Assembly (NCBI RefSeq): GCF_040712315.1
Contig: NC_134016.1
Span: 3,201,501-3,265,500 of the forward strand
DNA from: Castanea sativa
Lineage: Eukaryota > Streptophyta > Magnoliopsida > Fagales > Fagaceae
Direction of reading: 5' to 3'
Length of the DNA: 64,000 nucleotides
A model generated the notes under the pieces. It was not told where the DNA came from and did no database searches. It was given only the letters and a program-made list of their open reading frames with translations. Below are positions 34,403-46,242 of this stretch, in pieces. A program made the translations under genes and the position numbers. Within the stretch, counting starts at the first letter, position 1. Each line of letters begins with the position of its first letter.

Positions 34403-35530
34403 GTGGCTAACCATGCTGTTAGTTTGGTTCTTATCCGAGATGACAATAACATCCAGAGACCAGTTTATTATGTAAGCAAATCTCTGCATGAGGCCGAGCT
34501 GAGTTATTTGCCACTGGAGAAAGCTATCTTGGCAGTGGTACATGCTACACGAAGACTTCCCCATTACTTCCAGTCTCATACGGTTGTTGTTCTTACACAA
34601 CTCCCTCTTAAATCAATTCTGCGAAGTGCAGATTATATGGGAAGAATTGCCAAATGGGGAACTGTCCTAGGAGCTTTCGATATCAAGTATATGCCCCGCA
34701 CCTCTATAAAGGGACAGGTCATCGCGGACCTTGTGGCGGAATTTGCTGAGCCTTCGTTAGAAGACTATCAAGAAGGCATGGGTACGAAATCAGTAGGCAT
34801 GATTTCGTGTGAAGGGCCTCCATTATGGAAAGTCCATGTTGATGGAGCAGCAAATCAGAGGGGATCAGGTATCGGACTAGTTTTGATATCCCCAGAGGGA
34901 ATTACTTTTGAGAAATCTTTAAGATTGGGATTCTCGGCCACCAACAACGAAGCAGAGTATGAAGCCGTCCTCGCAGGGATGAACATGGTTCATAAGATGG
35001 GAGGAAAGACGGTGCAGATGTTCTCGGATTCACTATTGGTGGTAGGCCAAGTGGAAGGGAAGCTAGAAGCAAGGGATTCCAGAATGCGAGAGTACCTAAC
35101 CCAAGTCAGGTATATGCAACCTAAATTTGAGTCTTTTTCACTATTGCATATATCCAGATGTGGCAATACCCATGCCGACTCATTAGCCACGCTCGCGACG
35201 TCCTCGGCACAAAGTCTACCACGAGTTATCCTCGTTGAAGATCTGTTGAAACCCACTGGGACGGATGGTAACTCCCCTCAAATTCTTCAAATTAGGACAG
35301 GGCCTAGCTGGATGGATCAAATAGTAACATTTCTCAAAAATGACATCCTGCCTGGAGAAAAGGCTGAAGCAGATAAAGTTCGCAGGAAAGCCACTCGTTT
35401 CTGGTTATCCGAGGACCAAAAATTGTACAAACGTTCCTTTTCGGGACCATATTTGCTATGCATACACCCCGAAGCAACAGAGCTACTTTTGAAAGAGTTA
35501 CACGAAGGGATTTGCGGAAGTCACACATGA
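34403..35530 (+). pseudogene. Dual RNase H region and integrase N-terminus
   Basis: A 375-codon open stretch holds the end of a first, degenerate RNase H (RPVYYVSKSLHEAE) and then a second, archaeal-type RNase H with its acidic residues in HVDGAANQRGSG, NEAEYEAVLAGM, FSDSLLVVGQ and HADSLATLA. It ends in the integrase zinc-finger start (ELHEGICGSH), followed by TGA at 35528-35530. The second RNase H is the diagnostic feature of the Tat lineage. Confidence 0.88.
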
Positions 35531-36547
35531 GGAAGGTCTTTAGCTCACAGGGCCCTTACTCAGGGCTATTGGTGGCCAAATATGCAGAGAGAAGCGCAAG
35601 ATTATGCAAAGAAATGTGACCAATGTCAAAGGTTCGCTCCAAATATACATCAACCAGGTGGAGTCCTGAATCCTCTATCTAGCCCATGGCCTTTTGCCTA
35701 ATGGGGCTTGGACATTGTTGGACCCTTCCCCAAAGCAACGGGAAACAGACGGTGGCTTCTCGTGGGAACAGATTACTTCACCAAATGGGTTGAAGCTGAG
35801 CCATTATCAAACATCAGAGACACGGAAGCAAAAAAGTTTGTATGGAAGAATATCGTTACCAGGTTCGGCATTCCTCATACTCTCATTTCAGATAACGGTT
35901 TACAATTTGATAGCAAAGCCTTTCGGAAATACTGCTGTGATCTTGGCATTACGAATAAATATTCCACTCCGGCTTATCCCCAAGGAAATGGGCAAGCCAA
36001 GGCTGTCAACAAAGTAATAGTGAGCGGACTCAAAAAGAGGTTGGGTGACGCCAAGGGGAGGTGGGTGGAAGAACTGCCACATGTCTTGTGGACGTATAGA
36101 ACTACACCACGAAGATCCACAGGAGAAACACCCTTCGCCATGACTTATGGGGCCGAGGCAGTAATCCCCTTAGAAACTGGGTTCCCAACCCTGAAGAAAA
36201 GCTCCTTTATTCCAGATAGCAATGATGATCTGATAATGAGAAACTTAGACTTAGTTGAGGAACGGCGAGAAAGCGCCATGGTTCAACTAGCTTATTATCA
36301 ACATAAGCTCAAGCAGGGGTATGATTCTCATGTGAAACTTCGACCTCTTGGACCAGGTGACTTAGTACTAAGGAAAGTTTTGGGCACGATGAAGAATCCT
36401 GCGTGGGGAAAATTGGGGCCCAACTGGGAAGGACCTTATCGTATTACTTCGGTAGCAGGAATAGGGGCCTACAATCTGGAGGATTTGGACGAAAATGTTG
36501 TACAACGTCCCTGGAATGTAAATAATCTACGAAGGTACTATTACTAA
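35531..36547 (+). pseudogene. Integrase region, catalytic Glu replaced by Lys
   Basis: The zinc-finger end GYWWPNMQREA and CDQCQRFAP is followed by a TAA at 35699-35701, then the catalytic core: LDIVGPFPKA, LISDNGLQFDS, and NGQAKAVNK, where the family has Glu (NGQAEAVNK-type) as the third catalytic acid. The rest, with RTTPRRSTGETPFAMTYG and the C-terminal PGDLVLRKV, is open to 36547. Two stops plus the loss of Glu mean that no active integrase is made. Confidence 0.9.
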
Positions 36548-36602
36548 ATAAAAGGCACTTCGGCCGTTCTTTGTTGTAAACTACATTATATTCGTGATCT
36601 TT

Positions 36603-38165
36603 ATTCGTCTAAGTATCAAGCTGAAACTTGGTATGCCTGGATCCTCGGACCACATACCTCGTCTAAATTGATATTCTTTACTAAGTGTTAAACAGAACCT
36701 AAGTTACGTCTGGTCCTCGGATCACCTACTTTGGGGAAATTAACATTTTAAAATTATTCGTCTAAATATCAAGTTGAAACTTGGTATGCCTGGATCCTCG
36801 GACCACATACCTCGTCTAAATTGATATTCTTTACTAAGTGTTAAACAGAACCTAAGTTACGTCTGGTCCTCGGATCACCTACTTTGGTAAAATTAACATT
36901 TTAAATTTATTCGTCTAAGTATCAAGCTGAAACTTGGTATGCCTGGATCCTCGGACCACATACCTCGTCTAAATTGATATTCTTTACTAAGTGTTAAACA
37001 GAACCTAAGTTACGTCTGGTCCTCGGATCACCTACTTTGGGAAAATTAACATTTTAAATTTATTCGTCTAAGTATCAAGCTGAAGCTTGGTATGCCTGGA
37101 TCCTCGGACCACATACCTCGTCTAAATTGATATTCTTTACTAAGTGTTAAACAGAACCTAAGTTACGTCTGGTCCTCGGATCACCTACTTTGGGAAAATT
37201 AACATTTTAAATTTATTCGTCTAAGTATCAAGCTGAAACTTGGTATGCCTGGATCCTCGGACCACATACCTCGTCTAAATTGATATTCTTTACTAAGTGT
37301 TAAACAGAACCTAAGTTACGTCTGGTCCTCGGATCACCTACTTTGAGAAAATTAACATTTTAAATTTATTCGTCTAAGTATCAAGCTGAAGCTTGGTATG
37401 CCTGGATCCTCGGACCACATACCTCGTCTAAATTGATATTCTTTACTAAGTGTTAAACAGAACCTAAGTTACGTCTGGTCCTCGGATCACCTACTTTGGG
37501 AAAATTAACATTTTAAATTTATTCGTCTAAGTATCAAGCTGAAACTTGGTATGCCTGGATCCTCGGACCACATACCTCGTCTAAATTGATATTCTTTACT
37601 AAGTGTTAAACGGAACCTAAGTTACGTCTGGTCCTCGGATCACCTACTTTGGGAAAATTAACATTTTAAATTTATTCGTCTAAGTATCAAGCTGAAACTT
37701 GGTATGCCGGGATCCTCGGACCACATACCTCGTCTAAATTGATATTCTTTACTAAGTGTTAAACAGAACCTAAGTTACGTCTGGTCCTCGGATCACCTAC
37801 TTTGGGAAAATTAACATTTTAAATTTATTCGTCTAAGTATCAAGCTGAAGCTTGGTATGCCTGGATCCTCGGACCACATACCTCGTCTAAATTGATATTC
37901 TTTACTAAGTGTTAAACAGAACCTAAGTTACGTCTGGTCCTCGGATCACCTACTTTGGGAAAATTAACATTTTAAATTTATTCGTCTAAGTATCAAGCTG
38001 AAACTTGGTATGCCTGGATCCTCGGACCACATACCTCGTCTAAATTGATATTCTTTACTAAGTGTTAAACAGAACCTAAGTTACGTCTGGTCCTCGGATC
38101 ACCTACTTTGGGAAAATTAACATTTTAAATTTATTCGTCTAAGTATCAAGCTGAAGCTTGGTATT
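36603..38165 (+). repeat. 153-bp tandem array inside the retrotransposon, about 10.2 copies
   Basis: Units start with attcgtctaagtatcaagc at 36603, 36756, 36909, 37062, 37215, 37368, 37521, 37674, 37827, 37980 and 38133 (partial). The period is exactly 153 bases, with few substitutions and no visible indels. Each unit contains ggatcctcggacc and ggtcctcggatcacc, which are near-inverted. The array begins about 55 bases after the integrase stop. It has no coding frame. Confidence 0.97.
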
Positions 38166-38559
38166 GTTGGATCTCGGATCATTTACTTGGGAAAAATTAA
38201 TACCTCAGATATTTGCGTAGACCATATGCCTTATCTTTACATAGTTCAAACTAGAGATCCAAAACGAAGAAACAAATACTCAAAATGCATCACTTAATGC
38301 AGTTCTCGGCATAATTAAGCCTTCCTGGGGTATCAATTTCAATTCAAGCTGTTGTTAATAACTTTGGTAAAAGACAAAGGGATGATATTTATGGAATGAT
38401 ATGAACAGAACATAGCAAAAAGTAAGAATCATCCAAACAAGTAAAACAAACATTCGTGCTTATATTAAATTCAAAGTAAGTACTTTTTCAATCACATTTA
38501 GAAATTACACTTAGAGATAAAACAAAATAAAAAACAGGGGGAAGGAAGACAGCAGGCAT
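38166..38559. other. Spacer between tandem array and antisense ORF
   Basis: About 390 bases with no gene. This is where the 3' untranslated region and polyadenylation signal of the antisense ORF would lie; I could not identify a decisive signal. Confidence 0.5.
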
Positions 38560-41182
38560 TCATTGTTTCAGCTTGATCTTCAGAGGGCCTTTGGGGTCTT
38601 TAGGAGATGGAAGTTGGACCGAGGACTCAACGGTAATTCCTTTGCCTTTGGGATCATCTGTCAAGGGTATTGGATTAGCTTGATCACCCAATTCATCATT
38701 CGAAGATACCTGAAGGTCACTTGAGGGCTGTACGTCCTCAAGCGCCTCTTCTTGTACTGGATCAGCTTGCTTAGAAGCATCTTCAGGAAGAGTTGAATCC
38801 TCAACCAAATCAGCCCCCTTATCCTCAGATGATCCCTGGGCAGCTTCTTGGGCAACTTCAGGAATGGAAGAAGCGCGAATTACGGGAGGATAGTAGACAC
38901 TCTCTGCTTTCCAAAGAGTGGAAGAGGCATCAACCCCAGCTTGGGAAAGTGCCTCATTCCACACTTGGAGGCAGTAATGCCTACATACCTCGGGAACCTG
39001 AGCCTTGAAGGTTTTAGTGACCTCCTTCACGCCTATATCATAACCGTCTTGTTCGGCTTGGTCCCTTGAGATCTCGGCCTCTTCTTTTGCTTTCTCGGCC
39101 TTTTTCTTCTCCTCAATGGCTTCCTCTCTGCCCTTAATGGCTTCCTCTTTGGCCATCTCACACTCGTCCAGATCTCTCTTAAGATCCTCTACGAGCCTGC
39201 GTGCTGTTAAGAGGTTGTTGTCGGCTTCGCGGAGCTTTAGGCGCTGATCCTCGGCTTGATTAGACGTGGTCATTAGATCAGCCTCCAAGCCTGCCTTATC
39301 ACTCTCTGCCTTGGCCAACTTTGCTGTGACCTCCTGCAGTTTCTTCTTATGAAGGTCCGAGATCTTTTGGGCGGTTTCACGCCTGGATTCCTCGGCCCTC
39401 AAAGATTTATAGGAGTTGATGGCAATCTCCTCTGCCCTATGGGCAGATTGAATGGCCTACAAACAAAACATATAAAAATCAGACATATATATATAGGAAA
39501 TAAAAACAAAGGCCAAGATTTTAGAGAAAGAAAACTTACCATTGCAAGCTCCTTCTTCAAAGTCATGAAGACGGTATGGTCCCTTTTCTTTCTCAGCTCA
39601 ACCATATCCTCGGGGAGTAACAGCGCCTGCTCCAAAGCATCCGCGACGCATGCAGCTGTCCCTTCATCGGAATTCCTAATGGACGCATCCACAGTAATGG
39701 CCTCGTCATCCATAGACATATCAGGGAGCCATAAAGGGGCGCGCACGGCCACCTGTTGGTCAGTTCTTCTCTCCGACCTAGTCTGTATAGTGCGGGCCTG
39801 CTTTGCACCCTTTTCCACCTCGGGCTCCTTGGAAACAGAGCCCTTCCCTGCCTCCACCACTTCCTTTCCTTTCGGCTGATCCCTTTTTCTTTTGAGATCA
39901 GCTATGGTGGTGCGTTGGGTTTGGGAGAATGGGGGAGGAGGAGGAAGCCTAGCTTCAGGGCCTTTGTCAGCACCCTTTTCTTGAGTCCAAGGGCGCACCT
40001 CTTTTGGTGGTTCTTGGACTTGGGGGGCCTTATCAGTGCCCTCAAGGACATCCTTTAGACTGGGCTTAGTCTTTCGTTGAATGCCCATAGTGTCAAGTTC
40101 TTCAGTAGTAACCTTTAAGATATGGGTAGAGGTGCCGAGGATGAAAGTTGAATCTTCAGGAGAGTAGGGTTGATTAAAAACCTCAAAATCGTCCTCGGAA
40201 TCTGATACCTCAACTACTTCTTCTTCTTCTTCCTTTACAGTGGAGTGAGAAGGCGCGGCTTCACCAAATGTTAAGTTTGTGGAGAAAGGAACTGTGGGAA
40301 TCCCAACCGGAACGAATTGTGGTGGTTGGATTGGTTGGGTGACCAAGGTACCTTGAGGAATGGCAGTCCCCTCCGGTAGCAAAAAGCCCTCAACAGCAAC
40401 ACTGATCCGAGGAAGACGAGGATCGTGGGCTTTGATCACGCACTTCGGCGCCTGAAAGGCTTTGGATATTGGATTGTAGCCGAGGATAAGATGAGCTGCT
40501 CGGAGTTGACCGTCAGTATGCACAAAAACCTCAGCTTGTAGGATCCTATCCAACCGTCCGAAGTCAACGAGATTGGGATGACGATCCGCGGCGTGTGGAT
40601 CTGTAGAGTTGTCCAAGTAAAAGAGGGTAAGAATAAGTAAAAAGACAGAGGATAATAGTATGTAAAAGAAATTTCACCTGGAGTCCCTTCCCTTGTCGGA
40701 CAGGGGAGGCCGTCGTGCCAATTTCCTGATATGATCAGGAAGTCGTTTTTTAGGCCCTTATTTGATTCAGGCAGACATTGAATTAGCCTAACCTCTGGGT
40801 ATCTAGATTTTAGGTAATACTCATCTTTTTTGCTTAGGTAATGGAGGTTATAAACCCAGTTCACGTCGTGGTGAGTGAGCCCTAAGTTCATCTTCTCATT
40901 TAAGGCATCTATGGAACCTAGGATCCTAAAGACATTTGGGGCGCACTGGGTGGGAGCTAGTCTAAAGGCCCTAAAATAATCCCTAGTCACGGTTCCCATG
41001 GGAATTTTCATTCCCCCTTCGATGAACGCAATCATCGGGATTACGACTTCCCCCGTTTTTCTTTTTGTATAATACTCTTCCTCGTTACAGTACGTAATGG
41101 ATACATCCGAGGGAATTTTGTACCTAGCCTTAAACTGCTCTATCTTTTCGTTCGAATCTACCAGGGACGCGAACCTACCCAT
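38560..41182 (-). CDS. Antisense extra ORF of the Ty3/gypsy element: Transposase_28-like domain plus coiled coil, three exons, intact
   Basis: On the minus strand, exons 41182-40678, 40600-39540 and 39456-38560 join across two small GT-AG introns (77 and 83 bp) into one open frame of 820 residues. Residues 1-170 contain EGGMKIPMGTVTRDYFRAF and APNVFRILG, the pattern of the plant 'putative gypsy-type transposon' domain (PF04195). Residues about 170-520 are acidic and proline-rich. Residues about 525-680 form a long charged coiled coil (KKLQEVTAKLAKAESDK). The tail is acidic and ends IKLKQ. Such antisense ORFs are known in Tat-lineage elements; their role is not established. The ATG starting MGRFASLVD is chosen over one 55 codons upstream, where the sequence is hydrophobic and low-complexity. 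Confidence 0.85.
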
Positions 41183-41455
41183 TCTTTTTTGAAAAAAAGG
41201 GGGGGGGGTGGGAAGAAAACTAACTACGTCGAGGATGAAAGACACAGTGAAAAGGAGAAGACGGGAAGGAAAAGAAACAAAAGAAACAAAAAGCTGATAA
41301 GGAGGGGAAAGAGTATTGAAGAACTTACTTTTAAAAGAGGAAAGCACGTCACCTCGGACAGAGTACTTGATAGAAATAGAGAGTACGGGGAGATGGAAAG
41401 TGTGGCAGGTACGTTATCAGGTTTCTGTAATGTGAGGAAGTTTGAAGAAAATTAG

Positions 41456-41463
41456 TATTTATA
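41456..41463 (-). promoter_or_regulatory. Possible TATA box for the antisense ORF
   Basis: tataaata on the minus strand lies about 274 bases upstream of the ATG at 41182, between the ORF and the 3' LTR. A run of ten G at about 41199-41208 (C on the minus strand) falls in the predicted leader. No transcription start can be shown from sequence. Confidence 0.4.
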
Positions 41464-41745
41464 TGTCAAAAGGTGTGTTGAAGCGGACGAATTCCCGCCT
41501 CAACACAGGAATCGCGCTCGACCGTTGGATGTATGTCATATCAATGAAACGTGGGGGACATGGAAGCGCCAATAATAAATTCGGGGGCGTTTCGCATACC
41601 GAAACATCGGGAACACGCGATGGGTAATTCAGAAGTCATTTCCGTTTGTAATATTCCAGGATCCTGCAGGGTGAAAAGGTCTTTTAAATCGAGATCCTAT
41701 TTTCCTTCCGAGGTGAAAGAAAAATAAAGAATCTCGAGGGGCTAT

Positions 41746-42479
41746 TGTAGGGGTATTGGGCCCAGTAATTTATAATGGACGGCCCAACAAGGTCTTTTGG
41801 GCTAGAAACCCAAATCCGAAAACATCAAAATGATCGTGGAGTATTTAAGTGTCCCATACCGTCCGAGGAGTAGATTTGTCCTCGGAATGTTAAGCCGAGG
41901 ATACACAGTGTACGTGGAGGACAGTAGAAAGAGCGGTGGAATGTCTGAAGTAAAGCTGCTACCACCACCCATATATTAAAGACTCTGTAATTGATACGCG
42001 GACAGCATAGATGGAAGGATGGGACCTGAGCATAGAGCTTGGAACTTGGTCCCAAATCCCAGCGGGCTTTAGGGAAGAATGGATGGGACAAGTATCCAAA
42101 AATCAGGGTTGCAGTGAGAGAGTGGAAGATGATGAAGAGAAGAGGAGGAGTATAAATAGGAGGGAAGGCATAGGAAGAAGGGAGAGGCTTTTTGAGAAAG
42201 AAAAAGTGTATGATAATCAATACTTGTATCCACACTTAAGAAATACTATTAGAAACTATCCTCGGAAACAGTCCGAGGAGGAATTCTCAATCTTACTCTT
42301 TGCAAACGATTCTTTGTTTTGTTCCATTGGGCCCAAAGCCCGTTCTTTTTGTGATTGTCTAAAGCCATCCTTGAAATCTAAATTACAAACCCATCCTCTA
42401 CAAATTCATTGTGAAGAAAGGCCTTTCAAGCCCATTTTCCTCCCAGTCGTGGTTTGGAAATTTGAATTGTGTCCTTACA
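41746..42479 (+). repeat. 3' LTR
   Basis: Identical in length to the 5' LTR (734 bp), with ten differences. The sequence before it, ctcgagggg then gctat, is the likely polypurine-tract region, though its purine run is short. The five bases before this LTR are gctat, the same as the target-site duplication. Confidence 0.93.
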
Positions 42480-42484
42480 GCTAT

Positions 42485-44120
42485 AAATACTACAAATTTT
42501 ATGGCATATTTCTTATAAATTGATATGTCACCGATCACAAAAGATAATTCAAATACTCATTTATTATCTTGTTAAAGTGTCACCAATCACACTAATCAAA
42601 TCCGTTGTCACATTACGTTGTAAGAATTTTATTAAAAAATTTGTAATATTTTTAATATTACTCTAAAAAAAATTATGGATGCATAGAAATTAAACTCAAT
42701 CACCATTAAATGAATTTATCATATAAAAAAAGTAAGTAAACAAATTATAATATTGAACATTAAATAAGATTATTATTCAAGTGATATATAACAGCGCAGC
42801 CACACACGCACACCAATGCAGCCATGCACGCACACCTCATCATCAGTACACGCACCCCCCCCTGCATCAGTACATGCATTCCCCTGCACTGGTACACTCA
42901 CACACACTTGTACCCAATTACAACTATACAAGAGAGATGCCCAACAAAGTTAGATCAAGAGTTGCACTTATCAAGTTAAAAAAGAAAAGAAAAAGAAAGA
43001 TCAAGAGCTGCATATTGAGAACTTGATTCTTTCTATCTTTGATCTTAAAAAAAGAATCAGATTCAATTCCAGTTGCACTAACAAATTCTATTATTTTATA
43101 TGGATTGAAAATAATATAAAATATCTTTTTTAATGAATTATTATTATATTAGTTTAAAATATTATTGATTGATGATTGTGAAAGGGTTTTTTTTTTTTTT
43201 TGCTATGTTTTATGCTTTGTTAATGGGTATCATGACAACAATCTAAAATCGCCCTACCTTTGCAAGTAGAAAATTTGAATGGAAAAACATTTGTTTTCCA
43301 AATATAATTAAATGAATATAATCTCAAATTTGGATGGGAATTCTACATAGTTAAGAAAGTTTTTGACTCCGTTATAGAAACTGACAAAAACATTTAGCTT
43401 GAGAAGTGCATATTTTTTAATATAGCAAAATTACAAATTTGATATGTAACTTCTACATGTCATAATACATTTCTCAACGTGTTTTATTGACAAGCTTATA
43501 TTAGTGGTACTTTAAATGAATGTAAGAACAACAAAGAAAGAAGATATAAAAAGTACTTTAAAGTTGTCTTTCAATTTATTGGAAATTGATATCTTAGCAT
43601 TTATTGGATATTTGAGGATGTAAAGGATTGAAATCCTAATTTTAATTTAAGTTTGACTTATATTTTCCATTTCGTGATTTAATGTTTCATATCAAGGATA
43701 GGAATCCTAATGTGAAATCAAAGATGAAGAAACAAAGAATTGTTTTAATCTTCGTACACAATAGCTTTCCTGTGCATCGTACAATTTAGCGACTAGTATA
43801 ATTTAATAACCAAATCATTTATTTGAGCTGAGGTTTAGAATGATGCATAATAAAAATGGGATAAGATCCCATGGAATTGAACCCTTCAATTCTCTCCCAG
43901 AGTTTCCAGGCACAAGTCCCATCTTTACTGTAGAAAAAAGAAAATTGGCAACATCAATGTAAACGATACCTTACACGAGCTCCATAAAACTATTGCCTCA
44001 CAATAGTTCCAAAATATTAGTCAAAAATTTCCTCATAAATTTACCGCTGGCATGCGTGATGTATGAATGACAATTTAGGCAAAATTACACTATAGGCCGA
44101 CATCATCTCTTTTATCTTCA
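42485..44120. other. Intergenic DNA
   Basis: No gene is seen. A stretch at 42795-42915 is rich in CA and CAC motifs (cacgcacac and similar) and gives a spurious 81-codon frame. The rest is AT-rich. Confidence 0.5.
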
Positions 44121-44126
44121 CTCAAC

Positions 44127-44325
44127 GTTAGTTTGGATAGCAATGTATTTGCGTTTTTTTTGTGGGTCCTGTGCACTGTTCACGGGACCTGCAAGTATGG
44201 AATTCAGCAAAAACAACTTTAAAATTGAGTTTCATGATACTATTCACATATTTAAAATTATTTTGCTGCAGTGTTTTCAGTTTTCAATTTTGAGTTTTCA
44301 ACAATACGCAGTATCCAAACAGGCC
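44127..44325. mobile_element. hAT-like MITE
   Basis: It begins tagtttggatagca and ends gcagtatccaaaca, with the inverted terminal core tttggata/tatccaaa. The interior contains ctgtgcactgttcacggg. It has no coding capacity. The element lies about 220 bases upstream of the promoter of pseudogene E. Confidence 0.5.
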
Positions 44326-44542
44326 CTTAATCTCAAATAGTGAGGTGAAGTCTAATATAAATTTTATTGTATTTATATTGACTGTGTAAATGCATGAGTC
44401 AATTTTTAAGCGCATAACAAAAATGTAATTAAGAAAAGTATTTATTATATTGTTTTTTTAAGCATTATTTTATGTTGGGAAATACTACTATCCAATGCAT
44501 TGTCGATCTCTTCTCACCCAAAAAAAAAAAAAAATTGCTATC

Positions 44543-44550
44543 TATAAATA
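44543..44550 (+). promoter_or_regulatory. TATA box of pseudogene E
   Basis: tataaata in the context ctatctataaataacac, the same as in copies C and F, 83 bases before the ATG at 44633. Confidence 0.7.
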
Positions 44551-44775
44551 ACACACGAGATATCAATGCGTTCGATACAACTTTGCCTTCTCACCCCCTC
44601 AAGCTTCCTAGTTAAACGAAAAATTAAGAACCATGGCTATATTAAGATTCCAGTTTTTGATTTCTCCAACTTGGACTTGAAGTCTGGTACAAGTTCATGG
44701 TTCTCAGCTTGTAAAGATGTTTGCAGTGCACTTGAAAAGTATGGTTGTTTTGTAGTGGAACTTGGCAGTACTAAC

Positions 44776-45412
44776 CTGGGAAGCACGGGTGCGGCGTTTG
44801 GGCCGCCGCACCTGCGTTCGACGCGGCCCGACGCGCAGGCGACGCCGCTGCCTGCCCGTCCGTGCCGCGTCGGGCAATAAAAAAATCATTTTTTCGGCGC
44901 GATCCGCGCCGATTCGGGCCGACGTGCGTAAAATCGGGCCAATGCGCGCCGATTCGGCCTGAATCGGGCGCAAACTGATACTGGCGAATCGGCCGATATC
45001 GGCTGATACCGGACGAAATCGGCCGATACTGGCCGAAATATGCCAATACCAGCCGAAATTCAAAAAAAAGAAGAAGGTGTAGTAGAGAGAATAGATGCTG
45101 TTGAATGGCTCTGGAGCATGTTGTTGGACTTGGATTGGCAGGAAGTGTTTCTTCAACTTGCAATCTTAAATTTGGTCAATCTTAAATTTGAGCGATCTTC
45201 CACTTCCATATCCTATTGTTCTTAAATTTGGTATATATTTATATAATGTGAAAAAATTATGTTTAGCAATATATTAAAAATATAAATAAAAATATTTTTA
45301 ATAATTTTTTAATCGCCGCACCCCGCCGCACCCGCACCCTACTTTTTCAAAAATTGCTAAGTCTTGCACCCGCTCCTGCACCCGAATCCCGAAACGCACC
45401 CATGCTTCATAG
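44776..45412. mobile_element. hAT-type MITE, GC-rich, 8-bp target-site duplication, inside exon 1 of copy E
   Basis: The ends are ctgggaagcacgggtgcg and, inverted, ctatgaagcatgggtgcg. The flanks are gtactaac on both sides (44768-44775 and 45413-45420); 8-bp duplications are typical of hAT elements. The interior at 44815-45055 is extremely CG-rich for this window and repeats cggccgat-type phrases. It has no transposase; open frames across it are artefacts of composition. Confidence 0.9.
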
Positions 45413-46242
45413 GTACTAACACTCTTTCAGAGCTTCACAGCACAATGTTTAGCTCAGTACGAGAGTTGTTTGAGTTCCCCACAGAAACCAAAATGAAAGT
45501 CACTTATGACAGGCCTTTCCATGACTTTTCCTCTTTTCCTCCTTTCGAACGCATGATGATTGATAATGCAACCTCCACAGATGTAACTCAAAAGTTGACC
45601 AATATCTTCTGGCCCGATGGGAATGATCTTTACCGGTGATAATCTAATATTATCTTCAAGATTTTTTTATTTAATTTCAAAATATTCTTAGATTGACAGA
45701 ATAATGGAAAAACTTAAGTTTAATTTCTTAAATGCTGTAAATTTAATTCTTCGATTGACTTCAATCATAACTGAACTTTCAAAATTCATTTAAGATGCAC
45801 CATTTAAGAAACAGAACTTTTTAAGTGTTATCTCTGTTATCTTCTCTAATAGCTTATACTTTCTCTTTGCTATGTATTATATATATGTAACACTTTTTGT
45901 TGTGTTTTTCTCTTGATTAGTGAGAGTGCTAAATCCTATTTGAAGCTAATGGTGGAATTAGATAATATGATGACGAGAATGATACTTGAAAACTATGGTG
46001 TGAAAAAGTACTATGACTCTCACATGGAATCAACTGCTCATAGTTTGGTCCTTTTAAAGTACACTGAACTTGAGAAGACAGGGACCAATCAAGGCATTCC
46101 AAGCCACACAGAAAAGCACTCTACCACCATAGTTCACCAAAATCATGTGAAGGGTTTGGAGAAAAAAACAAAGGATGGTGACTGGGTTGGTTTTGATTAC
46201 TCGCCTTCATCCTTTTTATTCTTGGCATTTGATGCATTCCAG

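Larger units (their letters stand above)
30439..42479 (+). mobile_element. Tat-lineage Ty3/gypsy retrotransposon, 12,041 bp
   Basis: Two 734-bp LTRs (30439-31172 and 41746-42479) begin tgtaggggtattggg and end gtccttaca. They differ at ten positions by hand count, about 98.6% identical. The flanking pentamer is gctat on both sides (30434-30438 and 42480-42484). Order inside: primer-binding site, gag, protease, reverse transcriptase, two RNase H regions, integrase, 153-bp tandem array, antisense spliced ORF, 3' LTR. Two RNase H domains and an antisense extra ORF are features known from the Tat lineage. Gag-pol has several stops and frameshifts, so the copy is not autonomous. Confidence 0.95.

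Noticed and set aside
36603..38165. Regular repeat array considered as a CRISPR-like array
   Set aside because: The whole 153-bp unit repeats with no variable spacers, in a plant retrotransposon. It is a tandem satellite.
39349..40058. Plus-strand frames of 100-176 codons across 39.3-40.1 kb
   Set aside because: They are shadows of the antisense ORF on the minus strand, which has domain structure, splice sites and coiled-coil periodicity.
41183..41347. Upstream ATG extending the antisense ORF by 55 codons
   Set aside because: The extension is Phe/Leu/Ser-rich and low-complexity and ends at a G-run. The ATG at 41182 starts a charged, family-like segment. It remains possible but is less likely.
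44762..45225. Arg-rich frames on both strands at 44.7-45.2 kb
   Set aside because: They translate the CG-rich hAT-type MITE in exon 1 of copy E. They are artefacts of composition.
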